From Rhizobium leguminosarum bv. trifolii WSM1325 (GTDB lineage: Bacteria > Pseudomonadota > Alphaproteobacteria > Rhizobiales > Rhizobiaceae), in assembly GCA_000023185.1 (NCBI GenBank), contig CP001622.1:3653501-3717500 (forward strand): a stretch of 64,000 bases of DNA, written 5' to 3'. The translations under genes and the position numbers were made by a program. Within the stretch, counting starts at the first letter, position 1. The number at the start of each line of letters is the position of its first letter. Positions 34,140 through 45,654 of the stretch are shown one piece after another. The notes under the pieces were generated by a model. That model did no database searches, had not been told where the DNA came from, and worked only from the letters and a program-made list of their open reading frames with translations.

Positions 34140-35018
34140 ATGCTCTACGATCTCTCCCTCCGCATGGGTTACATCTACGACGTGCCGGCCTCCGGCGCTC
34201 GCCACGTCATGCGCCTGATGCCGCTGTCGCTGACCAATCGACAGCGCCTGGTCGCCGGCTCGATCACCATCTCGCCGACGCCGGACGAGCAGTCGCATTT
34301 CGTCGATTTCTTCCATCATCCCACCACCTCCTTCATGCTGCGCGCGCCGCACGAGACGCTCGACATTCGCATGCAGGCCCGCGTGCAGGTGGAAAGCCAG
34401 CCGATCGCCGCCGATTTCTCGCCGCTGCTTGCCGACCTGCCGGAGGAGGTCGCCGGAATCTGGTCGCTGGCGCCGGATTCGCCGCACCATTTCCTTGGCG
34501 ACAGCCCGCGCCTGACCCAAGCCCGCGAGATCGCCGACTATGCGCAAAGCTGGGCCGTGCCTGATCTGACGGCGATGCAGATCGCCCATGCGCTCTGTAG
34601 CCGGATCAACAAGGATTTCACCTACGATCCTGACGCGACAACGGTGGACACGACGCCGCTCGAGGCGTTCAGATTGAAGCGCGGCGTCTGCCAGGATTTC
34701 ACCCACATCATGATCCTGGCGCTTAGAAGCCTCGGCATTCCGGCCGGCTACGTCTCCGGCTTCCTGCGCACCATCCCGCCGCCCGGCAAGGAACGGCTGG
34801 AAGGGGCGGACGCCATGCATGCCTGGGTCAGGATCTGGTGCGGCGAGACGAACGGCTGGATCGAGCTCGACCCGACCAACGACATCCCCGCCGGCACAGA
34901 CCACATCGTGGTCGCCTATGGCCGGGACTATTCCGACGTCGTTCCCGTCATCGGCGTATTGAAAAGTTATGGCGGCCAACGCGCCGTCCAGGCGGTCGAC
35001 GTGATCCCACTGAAATAA
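34140..35018 (+). CDS. Transglutaminase-like protease-fold protein
   Basis: A 292-residue cytosolic protein with the bacterial transglutaminase-like N-terminal domain (LSLRMGYIYDVPASGARHVM) and a core with the full catalytic triad: Cys184 (KRGVCQDFTHIMI), His227 (AMHAWVRIW) and Asp244 (WIELDPTND). A GTG at 34131 overlapping the preceding stop is an alternative start, giving translational coupling; the ATG at 34140 gives the commoner N-terminus. Third gene of the operon, and paralogous in its core to the first. Members may act as peptidases or amidases rather than cross-linkers. Confidence 0.9.
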   Translation: MLYDLSLRMGYIYDVPASGARHVMRLMPLSLTNRQRLVAGSITISPTPDEQSHFVDFFHHPTTSFMLRAPHETLDIRMQARVQVESQPIAADFSPLLADLPEEVAGIWSLAPDSPHHFLGDSPRLTQAREIADYAQSWAVPDLTAMQIAHALCSRINKDFTYDPDATTVDTTPLEAFRLKRGVCQDFTHIMILALRSLGIPAGYVSGFLRTIPPPGKERLEGADAMHAWVRIWCGETNGWIELDPTNDIPAGTDHIVVAYGRDYSDVVPVIGVLKSYGGQRAVQAVDVIPLK

Positions 35019-35131
35019 TCCCAAAACTGGAAAAATCCGACGATTCGTTAAAATTGTATTGACGCCGTAAGGACAGCGGAAAGGAGGAGCGTGCCTAATA
35101 TCACCGCACAGGGCCTCCTACACGGGTGAAC

Positions 35132-36334
35132 ATGATGAGCACCTCCTTTTTGCATCCCTGCCTGCGTCGCATGCTTGGCGACCGTGGCGGTAATTTCGGT
35201 ATAATGACGGCGATCGTATTGCCCGTCCTCTTTGGTGCTGCCGGCATGGCGATCCAGGTGGGCGACCTATTGCTCTCGAAACAGCAATTGCAGGAAGCCG
35301 CCGATTCTGCCGCGCTGGCAACCGCGACCGCCCTGGCAAACGGCACGATCCAAACCTCGCAGGCCGAGGCCTTCGCGCGGGATTTCGTCGCCGGACAAAT
35401 GGCGAATTACCTGCAGAGCGGCATCGATATCAAGAGCACGACGGGCGTCGATGTCCGGACAACGACATCGGGCAAGTCGACATCCTATCAAGTGACGGTT
35501 TCGCCCGACTACAACATCGCGGTCAATCCGCTGATGCAGACGATCGGGTTCACGACGCAGAACATTTCAACGTCGAGCACGACGACCAGCGGCAATTCGC
35601 AAACCCAAGGCTCCGTCTCGATGTTCCTCGTCCTCGACAGATCCGGCTCAATGGGCGAGGATACCGCGACGGTCAACGCGTCAGATCCTACGGAAGAATA
35701 CAATTACGACTGCAGCGAAAAAGACAGATACGGCAACGTAACCAAGAAGAAGACCTGCACCGATACGCGTCCTCACTACTACACCAAAATCGAAGCCCTA
35801 AAGCTTGCCGTCGGCACGCTGACGGGCGAACTCGACGCAGTCGATCCCGAAAAGGAATATGTCCGCACGGGTGCCGTTTCCTACAATATCGAGATGCAGA
35901 AAGCGAAAGCGCTGGATTGGGGAACGGCCCACGTCACCAAATATGTCAACAAGCTGACGGCGACCGACGGTACGGACTCTGGCGAGGCATTCAAGACGGC
36001 CTATAATAAGCTTGCCGACGCGGCCGAAGACAAGGCGCACGTGGACAAGACGGGACAGGTTCCGACAAAATACATCGTCTTCATGACGGACGGAGACAAC
36101 AACTATACCTCCGCCGACACCGAAACGAAGACGTGGTGCGACAAGGCGCGCGACGCCAAGATGCAGGTCTATACGATTGCCTTTATGGCGCCGGCGCGTG
36201 GCCAGGCTCTGCTGAGCTATTGCGCGACAGCGCCGGGCAACTATTTTCCCGCTGGCGACATGACGGCGCTCCTGAAGGCATTCAAGGAAATCGGCATGAA
36301 AGCATCCAATCAGGTCACGCGTCTGACGAACTGA
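35132..36334 (+). CDS. TadE/TadG-type pilus-assembly protein with von Willebrand A domain
   Basis: A 400-residue protein with a single N-terminal transmembrane helix (GGNFGIMTAIVLPVLFGAAG) followed by AIQVGDLLLSKQQLQEAADS, the TadG-like (Flp pilus assembly) N-terminal signature. The rest is extracytoplasmic and contains a vWA domain with a metal-ion site (LVLDRSGSMGE; later FMTDGDNN) that is interrupted by a Cys-containing insertion (NYDCSEKDRYGNVTKKKTC). No other tad/cpa genes are nearby, so its role as a pilus component is uncertain. Two ATGs at 35132 and 35135 are possible; a GTG at 35126 is also in frame. GC is slightly lower than in neighbours. Confidence 0.82.
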   Translation: MMSTSFLHPCLRRMLGDRGGNFGIMTAIVLPVLFGAAGMAIQVGDLLLSKQQLQEAADSAALATATALANGTIQTSQAEAFARDFVAGQMANYLQSGIDIKSTTGVDVRTTTSGKSTSYQVTVSPDYNIAVNPLMQTIGFTTQNISTSSTTTSGNSQTQGSVSMFLVLDRSGSMGEDTATVNASDPTEEYNYDCSEKDRYGNVTKKKTCTDTRPHYYTKIEALKLAVGTLTGELDAVDPEKEYVRTGAVSYNIEMQKAKALDWGTAHVTKYVNKLTATDGTDSGEAFKTAYNKLADAAEDKAHVDKTGQVPTKYIVFMTDGDNNYTSADTETKTWCDKARDAKMQVYTIAFMAPARGQALLSYCATAPGNYFPAGDMTALLKAFKEIGMKASNQVTRLTN

Positions 36335-36360
36335 TACAACGCCCAGAGAAATGGGAAACG

Positions 36361-36394
36361 AAAAGCCGCGCCGGAACAAACCGGTGCGGCTTTT
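36361..36394 (+). terminator. Rho-independent terminator after vWA gene
   Basis: AAAAGCCGCGCCGG (36361-36374) pairs with CCGGTGCGGCTTTT (36381-36394), with one mismatch position; CGTTGT follows. It isolates the vWA gene from the glycogen operon. Confidence 0.8.
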
Positions 36395-36609
36395 CGTTGT
36401 GCTCGTTCGGCGCATCAGATCGGGAAAAGCGATTGAAATCAAGCCCCTCGACCCGCGTGAATATGAAGGTTTCGCAAATTTTTCGTTTGTCCAAATCCTT
36501 TGTTGCAAGTGCTTAGTAACGATGCATAAACTGTCGGCTGCGCAAGCGACAAATTGATTGAATCAGGCATAACATCCTGAAACAAAATTAAAATTGGCGA
36601 GACCTGACG

Positions 36610-39072
36610 ATGAACACTGTTTCCAAGCCGATCATCCCCTCCCCCGCCCCTCGCAGTTCAAGGCCGGAAATTCTCGCTGAAGAAATTATCGAACGTCTGA
36701 CCTACCGCATCGGCAAGGATGCCAAGGTGGCAAAGCCGCATGACTGGCTGACCGCGACGATCCTGGTGGTGCGCGACCGCATCATCGACAGGTGGATGGC
36801 TTCCACCCGCGAGGTTTATGCGACCGGCGCTAAGCGCGTCTATTATCTTTCTCTCGAATTCCTGATCGGCCGGCTGATGCGCGACGCCGTTTCGAACCTC
36901 GGCCTGATGGAGGAGGTGCGCGATGCACTCGCCTCGCTCGGCGTCGACGTCAACGTCATCGCCGGCCTGGAGCCGGACGCCGCACTCGGTAACGGCGGCC
37001 TCGGCCGTCTGGCTGCCTGTTTCATGGAGAGCATGGCAACGGTCGACGTCCCGGCCTACGGCTACGGCATCCGCTATGTCCACGGCCTCTTCCGCCAGCA
37101 GTTGGCCGACGGCTGGCAGGTGGAACTGCCGGAAAACTGGCTCGCCCACGGCAATCCTTGGGAATTCGAACGCCGCGAAAGCGCCTATGAAATCGGCTTC
37201 GGCGGCGCCGTCGAATTCATCACCACCCATGACGACCAGCCGCGCTACGTCTGGAAACCGGCCGAGCGCGTCATCGCCGCCGCCTTCGACACGCCGGCCG
37301 TCGGCTGGCGCGGCAAGCGCGTCAACACGCTGCGCCTCTGGTCGGCGCAACCGATCGATCCGATCCTGCTCGATGCCTTCAACGCCGGCGACCACATCGG
37401 CGCTCTGCGCGAAAGCAACAAGGCCGAAAGCCTGACCCGGGTTCTCTATCCTGCCGACGCCACCCCGGCCGGCCAGGAACTGCGTCTGCGCCAGGAATTC
37501 TTCTTCTCGTCGGCCTCGCTGCAGGACATCCTGCGCCGCCATCTGCAGCAATACGACGATTTCACCTCGCTGCCGGACAAGGTGGCGATCCAGCTGAACG
37601 ACACTCACCCCGCCGTCTCGGTCGCCGAACTCGTGCGTCTACTCTGTGACGTACACGGGATGGATTTCGACCAGGCCTGGGAAATTACCCGCCAAACCTT
37701 CTCCTACACCAACCACACGCTTCTGCCCGAAGCGTTGGAAAGCTGGGCGGTGCCACTGTTCGAGCGTCTGCTGCCGCGCCACATGCAGATCATCTATGCG
37801 ATCAATGCCAAGATCCTGATCGACGCCCGCAAGGGCAAGAACTTCTCCGATGGGGAAATCCGCTCGATCTCGCTGATCGATGAAAGCGGCGACCGCCGCG
37901 TGCGCATGGGCAACCTCGCTTTCGTCGGCTCGCATTCGATCAACGGCGTTTCGGCCCTGCACACCGACCTGATGAAGGTCACGGTCTTCGCCGACCTGCA
38001 CAAGCTCTATCCTAACCGCATCAACAACAAGACCAACGGCATCACGCCGCGCCGCTGGCTGCAGCAGTGCAATCCCGGTCTCACCGGCCTGATCCGCGAG
38101 GCCATCGGCGACGAATTCCTCGATGATGCCGAAAAGCTGCGTGCGCTCGACGTGCATTCTTCCGATCCGGCTTTCCAGCAGAAGTTTGCAGCGGTAAAGC
38201 GCGCCAACAAGGTGGCACTCTCCAACCTCGTCGCCAGCCGCATGGGCGTGAAGCTCGATCCGTCGGCGATGTTCGACATCCAGATCAAGCGCATCCATGA
38301 ATACAAGCGCCAGCTGCTTAATATCATCGAGGCCGTCGCGCTCTACGACCAGATCCGCTCGCATCCCGAGCTCGACTGGGTGCCGCGCGTGAAACTCTTC
38401 GCCGGCAAGGCGGCGCCGAGTTATTACAATGCCAAGCTCATCATCAAGCTGATCAACGACGTCTCCCGCACGATCAACAACGACCCGTCGGTGCGCGGCC
38501 TGCTGAAGATCGTCTTCGTCCCGAACTACAATGTCTCGCTTGCCGAAGTCATGGTTCCGGCCGCCGACCTCTCGGAGCAGATCTCGACCGCCGGCATGGA
38601 AGCATCCGGCACCGGCAACATGAAATTCGGCCTCAATGGCGCGCTGACGATCGGCACGCTCGATGGCGCCAATGTCGAGATGCGCGACAATGTTGGCGAG
38701 GACAACATCGTCATCTTCGGTCTCAAGGCCGACGAGGTGTCGAAAGTCCGCAGCGATGGCCACAATCCGCGCGCCATCATCGAGGGATCGCGCGAACTCG
38801 CCCAGGCGCTTGCCGCCATCGGCTCCGGCGTCTTCTCGCCCGATGACCGCAATCGCTATACATCGCTGATCGATGGCATCTATTCGCACGATTGGTTCAT
38901 GGTCGCAGCCGATTTCGACGCCTACGCCCAGGCCCAGCGCGAGGTCGACCAGATCTGGACCAACCAGTCCGCCTGGTACACCAAGACGATCAACAATACG
39001 GCGCGGATGGGCTGGTTCTCTTCCGACCGTACCATCAGGCAATATGCAGACGAAATCTGGAGAGCCGGATGA
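36610..39072 (+). CDS. glgP: Glycogen/starch phosphorylase
   Basis: An 820-residue cytosolic PLP enzyme releasing glucose-1-phosphate from glycogen. The PLP lysine is Lys672 in EASGTGNMKFGLNGALTIGT; other family motifs are YYLSLEFLIGRLMRDAVSNL, AALGNGGLGRLAACFMESMA and IQLNDTHPAVSVAELVRLLC. First gene of glgP-glgB-glgC-glgA-pgm-glgX, overlapping glgB by four bases. The 215-base AT-rich upstream region after the terminator at 36361 should carry the operon promoter. Having the breakdown enzyme first in the synthesis operon is typical of rhizobia and Agrobacterium. Confidence 0.97.
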   Translation: MNTVSKPIIPSPAPRSSRPEILAEEIIERLTYRIGKDAKVAKPHDWLTATILVVRDRIIDRWMASTREVYATGAKRVYYLSLEFLIGRLMRDAVSNLGLMEEVRDALASLGVDVNVIAGLEPDAALGNGGLGRLAACFMESMATVDVPAYGYGIRYVHGLFRQQLADGWQVELPENWLAHGNPWEFERRESAYEIGFGGAVEFITTHDDQPRYVWKPAERVIAAAFDTPAVGWRGKRVNTLRLWSAQPIDPILLDAFNAGDHIGALRESNKAESLTRVLYPADATPAGQELRLRQEFFFSSASLQDILRRHLQQYDDFTSLPDKVAIQLNDTHPAVSVAELVRLLCDVHGMDFDQAWEITRQTFSYTNHTLLPEALESWAVPLFERLLPRHMQIIYAINAKILIDARKGKNFSDGEIRSISLIDESGDRRVRMGNLAFVGSHSINGVSALHTDLMKVTVFADLHKLYPNRINNKTNGITPRRWLQQCNPGLTGLIREAIGDEFLDDAEKLRALDVHSSDPAFQQKFAAVKRANKVALSNLVASRMGVKLDPSAMFDIQIKRIHEYKRQLLNIIEAVALYDQIRSHPELDWVPRVKLFAGKAAPSYYNAKLIIKLINDVSRTINNDPSVRGLLKIVFVPNYNVSLAEVMVPAADLSEQISTAGMEASGTGNMKFGLNGALTIGTLDGANVEMRDNVGEDNIVIFGLKADEVSKVRSDGHNPRAIIEGSRELAQALAAIGSGVFSPDDRNRYTSLIDGIYSHDWFMVAADFDAYAQAQREVDQIWTNQSAWYTKTINNTARMGWFSSDRTIRQYADEIWRAG

Positions 39073-41276
39073 AAACGCCGAAGACCGTCCCTGAAGTAAA
39101 GCTTTCCTGGGAAATTTCGGCAGATGAAATCACGGCAATCCTTGCCGGCTCGCATTCCAATCCGTTTGCCGTCCTCGGTTTGCACCAGGCCGGCGACACC
39201 TTCGTCGCCCGGTGCTTCATCCAGGGCGCCGAAGAGGTGACCGCCATGACGCTCGATGGCGGCGTCATCGGCGAACTGAAGCAGCTCCATGCCGACGGCG
39301 TCTTTGCCGGCCCGGTTTCCCTCACAAAGCTCCAGCCGGTGCGTTACCGCGCCCGGCGCGGCGATGCCGAATGGGCAGTCACCGATCCCTACAGCTTCGG
39401 TCCGGTGCTCGGACCGATGGACGATTATTTCGCCCGCCAGGGTTCGCATCTGCGCCTGTTCGACAAGATGGGCGCCCACCTCATCAAGCACGACGGCGCC
39501 CAGGGCATCCATTTTGCCGTCTGGGCGCCGAACGCACAGCGCGTCTCCGTCGTCGGTGATTTCAACAATTGGGACGGCCGCCGCCACGTGATGCGCTTCC
39601 GTGCCGACAGCGGCATCTGGGAAATCTTTGCCCCTGACGTACCGATCGGCGTTGCCTACAAGTTCGAGATCCGCGGCCAGGACGGCGTATTGCTGCCGCT
39701 AAAGGCAGATCCCTTTGCGCGGCGCAGCGAGCTCCGACCGAAGACCGCCTCGATCACCGCCGCCGAGCTGGAGCAGGAGTGGGAAGACGAGGCCCATCTG
39801 AAGCACTGGCGCGAGACCGACAAGCGCCGCCAGCCGATCTCGATCTACGAGGTGCATGCCGCCTCCTGGCAACGCCGGCAGGACGGCACGATGCTGTCCT
39901 GGGACGAGCTCGCCTCCAGCCTCATCCCCTATTGCGCCGACATGGGCTTCACCCATATCGAATTCCTGCCGATCACCGAGTATCCCTACGACCCCTCTTG
40001 GGGTTACCAGACGACCGGCCTCTATGCGCCGACCGCTCGTTTCGGCGAGCCGGAGGGTTTTGCCCGTTTCGTCAACGGCTGCCACAAGGTCGGCATCGGC
40101 GTCATCCTCGACTGGGTGCCGGCGCATTTTCCGACCGACGAACACGGTCTCGGCTGGTTCGACGGCACGGCGCTCTACGAGCACGAAGATCCGCGCAAGG
40201 GCTTCCACCCGGACTGGAGCACGGCGATCTACAATTTCGGCCGCACCGAGGTCGTTTCCTATCTCGTTAACAACGCGCTCTACTGGGCCGAAAAATTCCA
40301 CCTCGACGGTCTGCGTGTCGATGCCGTCGCTTCGATGCTCTACCTCGATTATTCGCGCAAGCACGGCGAGTGGATCCCGAACGAATATGGCGGCAACGAG
40401 AACCTCGAAGCGGTCCGTTTTCTGCAGGATCTCAACATCCGCATCTATGGCAAAAATTCCAACGTCATGACCATCGCCGAGGAATCGACCTCCTGGCCGA
40501 AAGTCTCGCAGCCCGTGCATGAAGGCGGCCTCGGTTTTGGCTTCAAGTGGAACATGGGCTTCATGCACGACACGCTGAGCTACATGAGCCGCGATCCTAT
40601 CTATCGCGGCCACCATCACAACGAACTCACCTTCGGCCTGCTCTACGCCTATTCGGAAAATTTCGTCCTGCCGCTCTCGCATGACGAGGTTGTCCATGGA
40701 AAAGGCTCGCTGATCGCCAAGATGCCGGGCGACGACTGGCAGAAATTCGCCAATCTGCGTGCCTACTACGCCTATATGTGGGGCTATCCCGGCAAGAAGC
40801 TGCTGTTCATGGGCCAGGAATTCGCCCAGTGGAGCGAGTGGAGCGAAGAGAAGGCACTCGACTGGAACCTGCTTCAGTATCGCATGCACGAGGGCATCCG
40901 GCGCCTGGTGCGTGACCTCAATTTCACCTATCGCAGCAAGCCGGCGCTGCATGAGCGTGACTGCGAGGGCGAAGGTTTCGAATGGCTGGTCGCCGACGAC
41001 CACCAGAATTCCGTCTTTGCCTGGCTGCGCAAGGCGCCGGGCCAGAAGCCGGTCGCCGTCATCACCAATTTCACCCCTGTCTATCGCGAGAATTACTCGA
41101 TCCGCCTGCCGTCCGCAGGTCGCTGGCGGGAAATCCTGAACACCGATGCCGACATCTACGGCGGCAGCGGCAAGGGCAATGGCGGGCGCGTGCAGGCCGT
41201 CGATGCCGGCGGCAACATCACCTGCTCGATTACCTTGCCGCCCTTGGCGACAATCATGCTTGAACCTGAAAATTAG
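39069..41276 (+). CDS. glgB: 1,4-alpha-glucan branching enzyme
   Basis: A 735-residue GH13 enzyme that introduces alpha-1,6 branches. N-terminal carbohydrate-binding modules occupy about 1-210 ([20 protein letters not shown] in the second), then the catalytic barrel: [18 protein letters not shown] (nucleophile Asp), IAEESTSWP (acid Glu) and [14 protein letters not shown] (third acid Asp). Its ATG lies within ATGA shared with the glgP stop, a classical translational coupling. glgC follows after 19 bases. Length matches long GlgB proteins with two N-terminal modules. Confidence 0.97.
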   Translation: MKTPKTVPEVKLSWEISADEITAILAGSHSNPFAVLGLHQAGDTFVARCFIQGAEEVTAMTLDGGVIGELKQLHADGVFAGPVSLTKLQPVRYRARRGDAEWAVTDPYSFGPVLGPMDDYFARQGSHLRLFDKMGAHLIKHDGAQGIHFAVWAPNAQRVSVVGDFNNWDGRRHVMRFRADSGIWEIFAPDVPIGVAYKFEIRGQDGVLLPLKADPFARRSELRPKTASITAAELEQEWEDEAHLKHWRETDKRRQPISIYEVHAASWQRRQDGTMLSWDELASSLIPYCADMGFTHIEFLPITEYPYDPSWGYQTTGLYAPTARFGEPEGFARFVNGCHKVGIGVILDWVPAHFPTDEHGLGWFDGTALYEHEDPRKGFHPDWSTAIYNFGRTEVVSYLVNNALYWAEKFHLDGLRVDAVASMLYLDYSRKHGEWIPNEYGGNENLEAVRFLQDLNIRIYGKNSNVMTIAEESTSWPKVSQPVHEGGLGFGFKWNMGFMHDTLSYMSRDPIYRGHHHNELTFGLLYAYSENFVLPLSHDEVVHGKGSLIAKMPGDDWQKFANLRAYYAYMWGYPGKKLLFMGQEFAQWSEWSEEKALDWNLLQYRMHEGIRRLVRDLNFTYRSKPALHERDCEGEGFEWLVADDHQNSVFAWLRKAPGQKPVAVITNFTPVYRENYSIRLPSAGRWREILNTDADIYGGSGKGNGGRVQAVDAGGNITCSITLPPLATIMLEPEN

Positions 41277-41295
41277 TGACTGGTGGGAGGAGAAA

Positions 41296-42558
41296 ATGGT
41301 AGAAAAGCGCGTTCAGCCACTTGCCCGCGATGCAATGGCTTATGTTCTGGCGGGCGGTAGAGGAAGCCGTCTCAAGGAACTCACCGACCGGCGTGCCAAG
41401 CCGGCCGTCTATTTCGGCGGCAAGGCCCGCATCATCGATTTCGCCCTGTCGAATGCCCTGAATTCCGGCATTCGCCGTATCGGCGTTGCCACGCAATACA
41501 AGGCGCATTCGCTGATCCGCCACATGCAACGCGGCTGGAACTTCTTCCGCCCCGAGCGCAACGAAAGCTTCGATATCCTGCCGGCCAGCCAGCGCGTCTC
41601 CGAGACGCAATGGTATGAAGGCACGGCCGATGCCGTCTATCAGAACATCGACATCATCCAGGATTACGGCGTCGAATACATGGTCATTCTTGCCGGCGAC
41701 CACGTCTATAAGATGGACTATGAATGGATGCTGCAGCAGCACGTCGATTCCGGCGCCGACGTCACCATCGGCTGCTTGGAAGTGCCGCGCATGGAAGCGG
41801 TCGGCTTCGGCGTCATGCATGTCAACGAGAAGGACGAGATCATCGCCTTCGTCGAGAAACCGGCCGATCCGCCGCCCATTCCCGACAAGCCGGATTTCGC
41901 CCTCGCCTCGATGGGCATCTACGTCTTCCACACCAAGTTCCTGCTCGATGCGCTGCGCCGCGACGCCGCCGATCCGACCTCGAGCCGCGACTTCGGCAAG
42001 GACATCATCCCCTATATCGTCAAGAACGGTAAGGCGGTCGCCCACCGCTTCGCCAAGTCCTGCGTCCGTTCGGATTTCGAGCACGAGCCCTACTGGCGCG
42101 ACGTCGGCACGATCGACGCCTATTGGCAGGCCAATATCGACCTGACAGCGATCGTTCCGGAGCTCGATATCTACGACAAGTCCTGGCCGATCTGGACCTA
42201 TGCCGAGATTACCCCGCCGGCGAAATTCGTCCATGACGACGAGGATCGCCGCGGCTCGGCCACCTCCTCAGTTGTGTCAGGCGATTGCATCATTTCAGGC
42301 GCCATGCTCAACAACAGCCTGCTCTTCACGGGCGTCAGGGCCAACTCCTTCTCCAAGTTGGAAGGAGCGGTCGTCCTGCCGAACGTGAAGGTCGGACGGC
42401 GCGCGCAGCTCAAGAATGTGGTGATCGACCATGGTGTCGTCATTCCGGAAGGTCTGGTCGTCGGCGAGGATCCCGAGCTCGATGCCAAGCGCTTCCGGCG
42501 GACGGAAAGCGGCATCTGCCTGATCACGCAACCGATGATCGACAAGCTGGATATCTGA
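41296..42558 (+). CDS. glgC: Glucose-1-phosphate adenylyltransferase (ADP-glucose pyrophosphorylase)
   Basis: A 420-residue enzyme making ADP-glucose from glucose-1-phosphate and ATP, the regulated step of glycogen synthesis. The nucleotidyltransferase signature is [20 protein letters not shown] with [15 protein letters not shown]; the substrate region [14 protein letters not shown] and the C-terminal left-handed beta-helix ([20 protein letters not shown]) are in place. GGGAGGAG eight bases upstream fixes the ATG at 41296. The frame is open further upstream within glgB, which is not used. By family knowledge rhizobial enzymes are activated by fructose-6-phosphate and pyruvate. Confidence 0.97.
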   Translation: MVEKRVQPLARDAMAYVLAGGRGSRLKELTDRRAKPAVYFGGKARIIDFALSNALNSGIRRIGVATQYKAHSLIRHMQRGWNFFRPERNESFDILPASQRVSETQWYEGTADAVYQNIDIIQDYGVEYMVILAGDHVYKMDYEWMLQQHVDSGADVTIGCLEVPRMEAVGFGVMHVNEKDEIIAFVEKPADPPPIPDKPDFALASMGIYVFHTKFLLDALRRDAADPTSSRDFGKDIIPYIVKNGKAVAHRFAKSCVRSDFEHEPYWRDVGTIDAYWQANIDLTAIVPELDIYDKSWPIWTYAEITPPAKFVHDDEDRRGSATSSVVSGDCIISGAMLNNSLLFTGVRANSFSKLEGAVVLPNVKVGRRAQLKNVVIDHGVVIPEGLVVGEDPELDAKRFRRTESGICLITQPMIDKLDI

Positions 42559-42561
42559 CTT

Positions 42562-44004
42562 ATGAAAGTTCTTTCGGTTTCGTCCGAAGTCTTCCCTTTG
42601 ATCAAGACAGGGGGTCTGGCCGATGTGTCCGGCGCCCTGCCGATTGCTCTGAAAGCCTTCGGGGTCGAGACCAAGACCCTTCTACCCGGCTATCCCGCCG
42701 TCATGAAGGTCATTCGCGACGCGGTCGTCAGGCTCGAATTCCCCGACCTGCTCGGTGAACGGGCGACCGTACTCGAGGTCCAGCACGAGGGCCTCGATCT
42801 GCTCATCCTCGATGCCCCGGCCTATTACGACAGGCCGGGCGGACCCTATCTCGATCCGCTCGGCAAGGACTATCCCGACAACTGGCGTCGTTTTGCCGCC
42901 CTGTCGCTCGCCGCCTCCGAGATCGCCGCCGGTCTGCTGCCCGGCTGGAAGCCGGATCTCGTCCACACTCACGACTGGCAGGCGGCGCTGACGTCCGTCT
43001 ATATGCGTTATTATCCGACGCCGGAACTGCCGAGCGTTCTGACCATCCACAACATCGCCTTCCAGGGCCAGTTCGGTTCCGAGATCTTTGCCGGCCTGCG
43101 CCTGCCTGCCCATGCCTTCGCCACCGAAAGCATCGAATATTACGGCACTATCGGCTTTCTCAAGGGCGGCCTTAAGACCGCCCATGCGATCACGACAGTC
43201 AGCCCGACCTATGCCGATGAGATTCTGACGTCGGAATTCGGCATGGGGCTCGAGGGCGTCATCGCCAGCCGCATCGACGATCTGCACGGCATCGTCAACG
43301 GCATCGACACCGATATCTGGAACCCGGCGACCGATCCTGTCGTCCACACCCACTACGGCTCGACGACGCTGAAGAACCGCGAGGAGAACCGTCGCTCGAT
43401 CGCCGAATTCTTCCACCTCGACAATGACGACGCCCCGATCTTCTGCGTCATCAGCCGTCTCACCTGGCAGAAGGGCATGGATGTCGTCGCCAACATCGCC
43501 GATGAGATCGTCGCCATGGGCGGCAAGCTCGTCGTGCTCGGCTCCGGCGAAGCCGCCCTTGAAGGCGCTCTGCTCGCCTCCGCCAGCCGCCATCCCGGCC
43601 GCATCGGCGTTTCGATCGGCTACAACGAGCCGATGTCGCACCTGATGCAGGCCGGCTGCGATGCGATCGTCATCCCCTCGCGCTTCGAACCCTGCGGCCT
43701 GACCCAGCTTTACGGCCTGCGTTACGGCTGCGTGCCGATCGTGGCCCGCACCGGCGGGTTGAATGACACCGTGATCGACGCCAATCACGCCGCACTTGCA
43801 GCGAAAGTCGCAACCGGCATACAATTTGCCCCCGTGACAGAAACAGGCATGCTACAGGCAATCCGCCGTGCGATGCATTTTTATCAGGACCGAAAACTCT
43901 GGACCCAATTGCAAAAGCAGGGCATGAAATCGGATGTCTCCTGGGAGAAGAGCGCCGAACGCTACGCTGCCCTCTATTCAAGCCTCGTCTCGAAAGGCAT
44001 GTGA
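42562..44004 (+). CDS. glgA: Glycogen synthase (ADP-glucose)
   Basis: A 480-residue GT5-family glycosyltransferase that elongates alpha-1,4 chains from ADP-glucose. The N-terminal ADP-glucose-binding motif is [13 protein letters not shown] (Lys15 region) and the C-terminal Rossmann domain contains [20 protein letters not shown] with the catalytic Glu. GlgA starts three bases after the glgC stop and ends six bases before pgm. In Agrobacterium a promoter for pgm was reported within glgA; I cannot confirm an equivalent here. Confidence 0.97.
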   Translation: MKVLSVSSEVFPLIKTGGLADVSGALPIALKAFGVETKTLLPGYPAVMKVIRDAVVRLEFPDLLGERATVLEVQHEGLDLLILDAPAYYDRPGGPYLDPLGKDYPDNWRRFAALSLAASEIAAGLLPGWKPDLVHTHDWQAALTSVYMRYYPTPELPSVLTIHNIAFQGQFGSEIFAGLRLPAHAFATESIEYYGTIGFLKGGLKTAHAITTVSPTYADEILTSEFGMGLEGVIASRIDDLHGIVNGIDTDIWNPATDPVVHTHYGSTTLKNREENRRSIAEFFHLDNDDAPIFCVISRLTWQKGMDVVANIADEIVAMGGKLVVLGSGEAALEGALLASASRHPGRIGVSIGYNEPMSHLMQAGCDAIVIPSRFEPCGLTQLYGLRYGCVPIVARTGGLNDTVIDANHAALAAKVATGIQFAPVTETGMLQAIRRAMHFYQDRKLWTQLQKQGMKSDVSWEKSAERYAALYSSLVSKGM

Positions 44005-45642
<1,638 letters not shown>

Positions 45643-45654
45643 TCCGGGGGGAAC

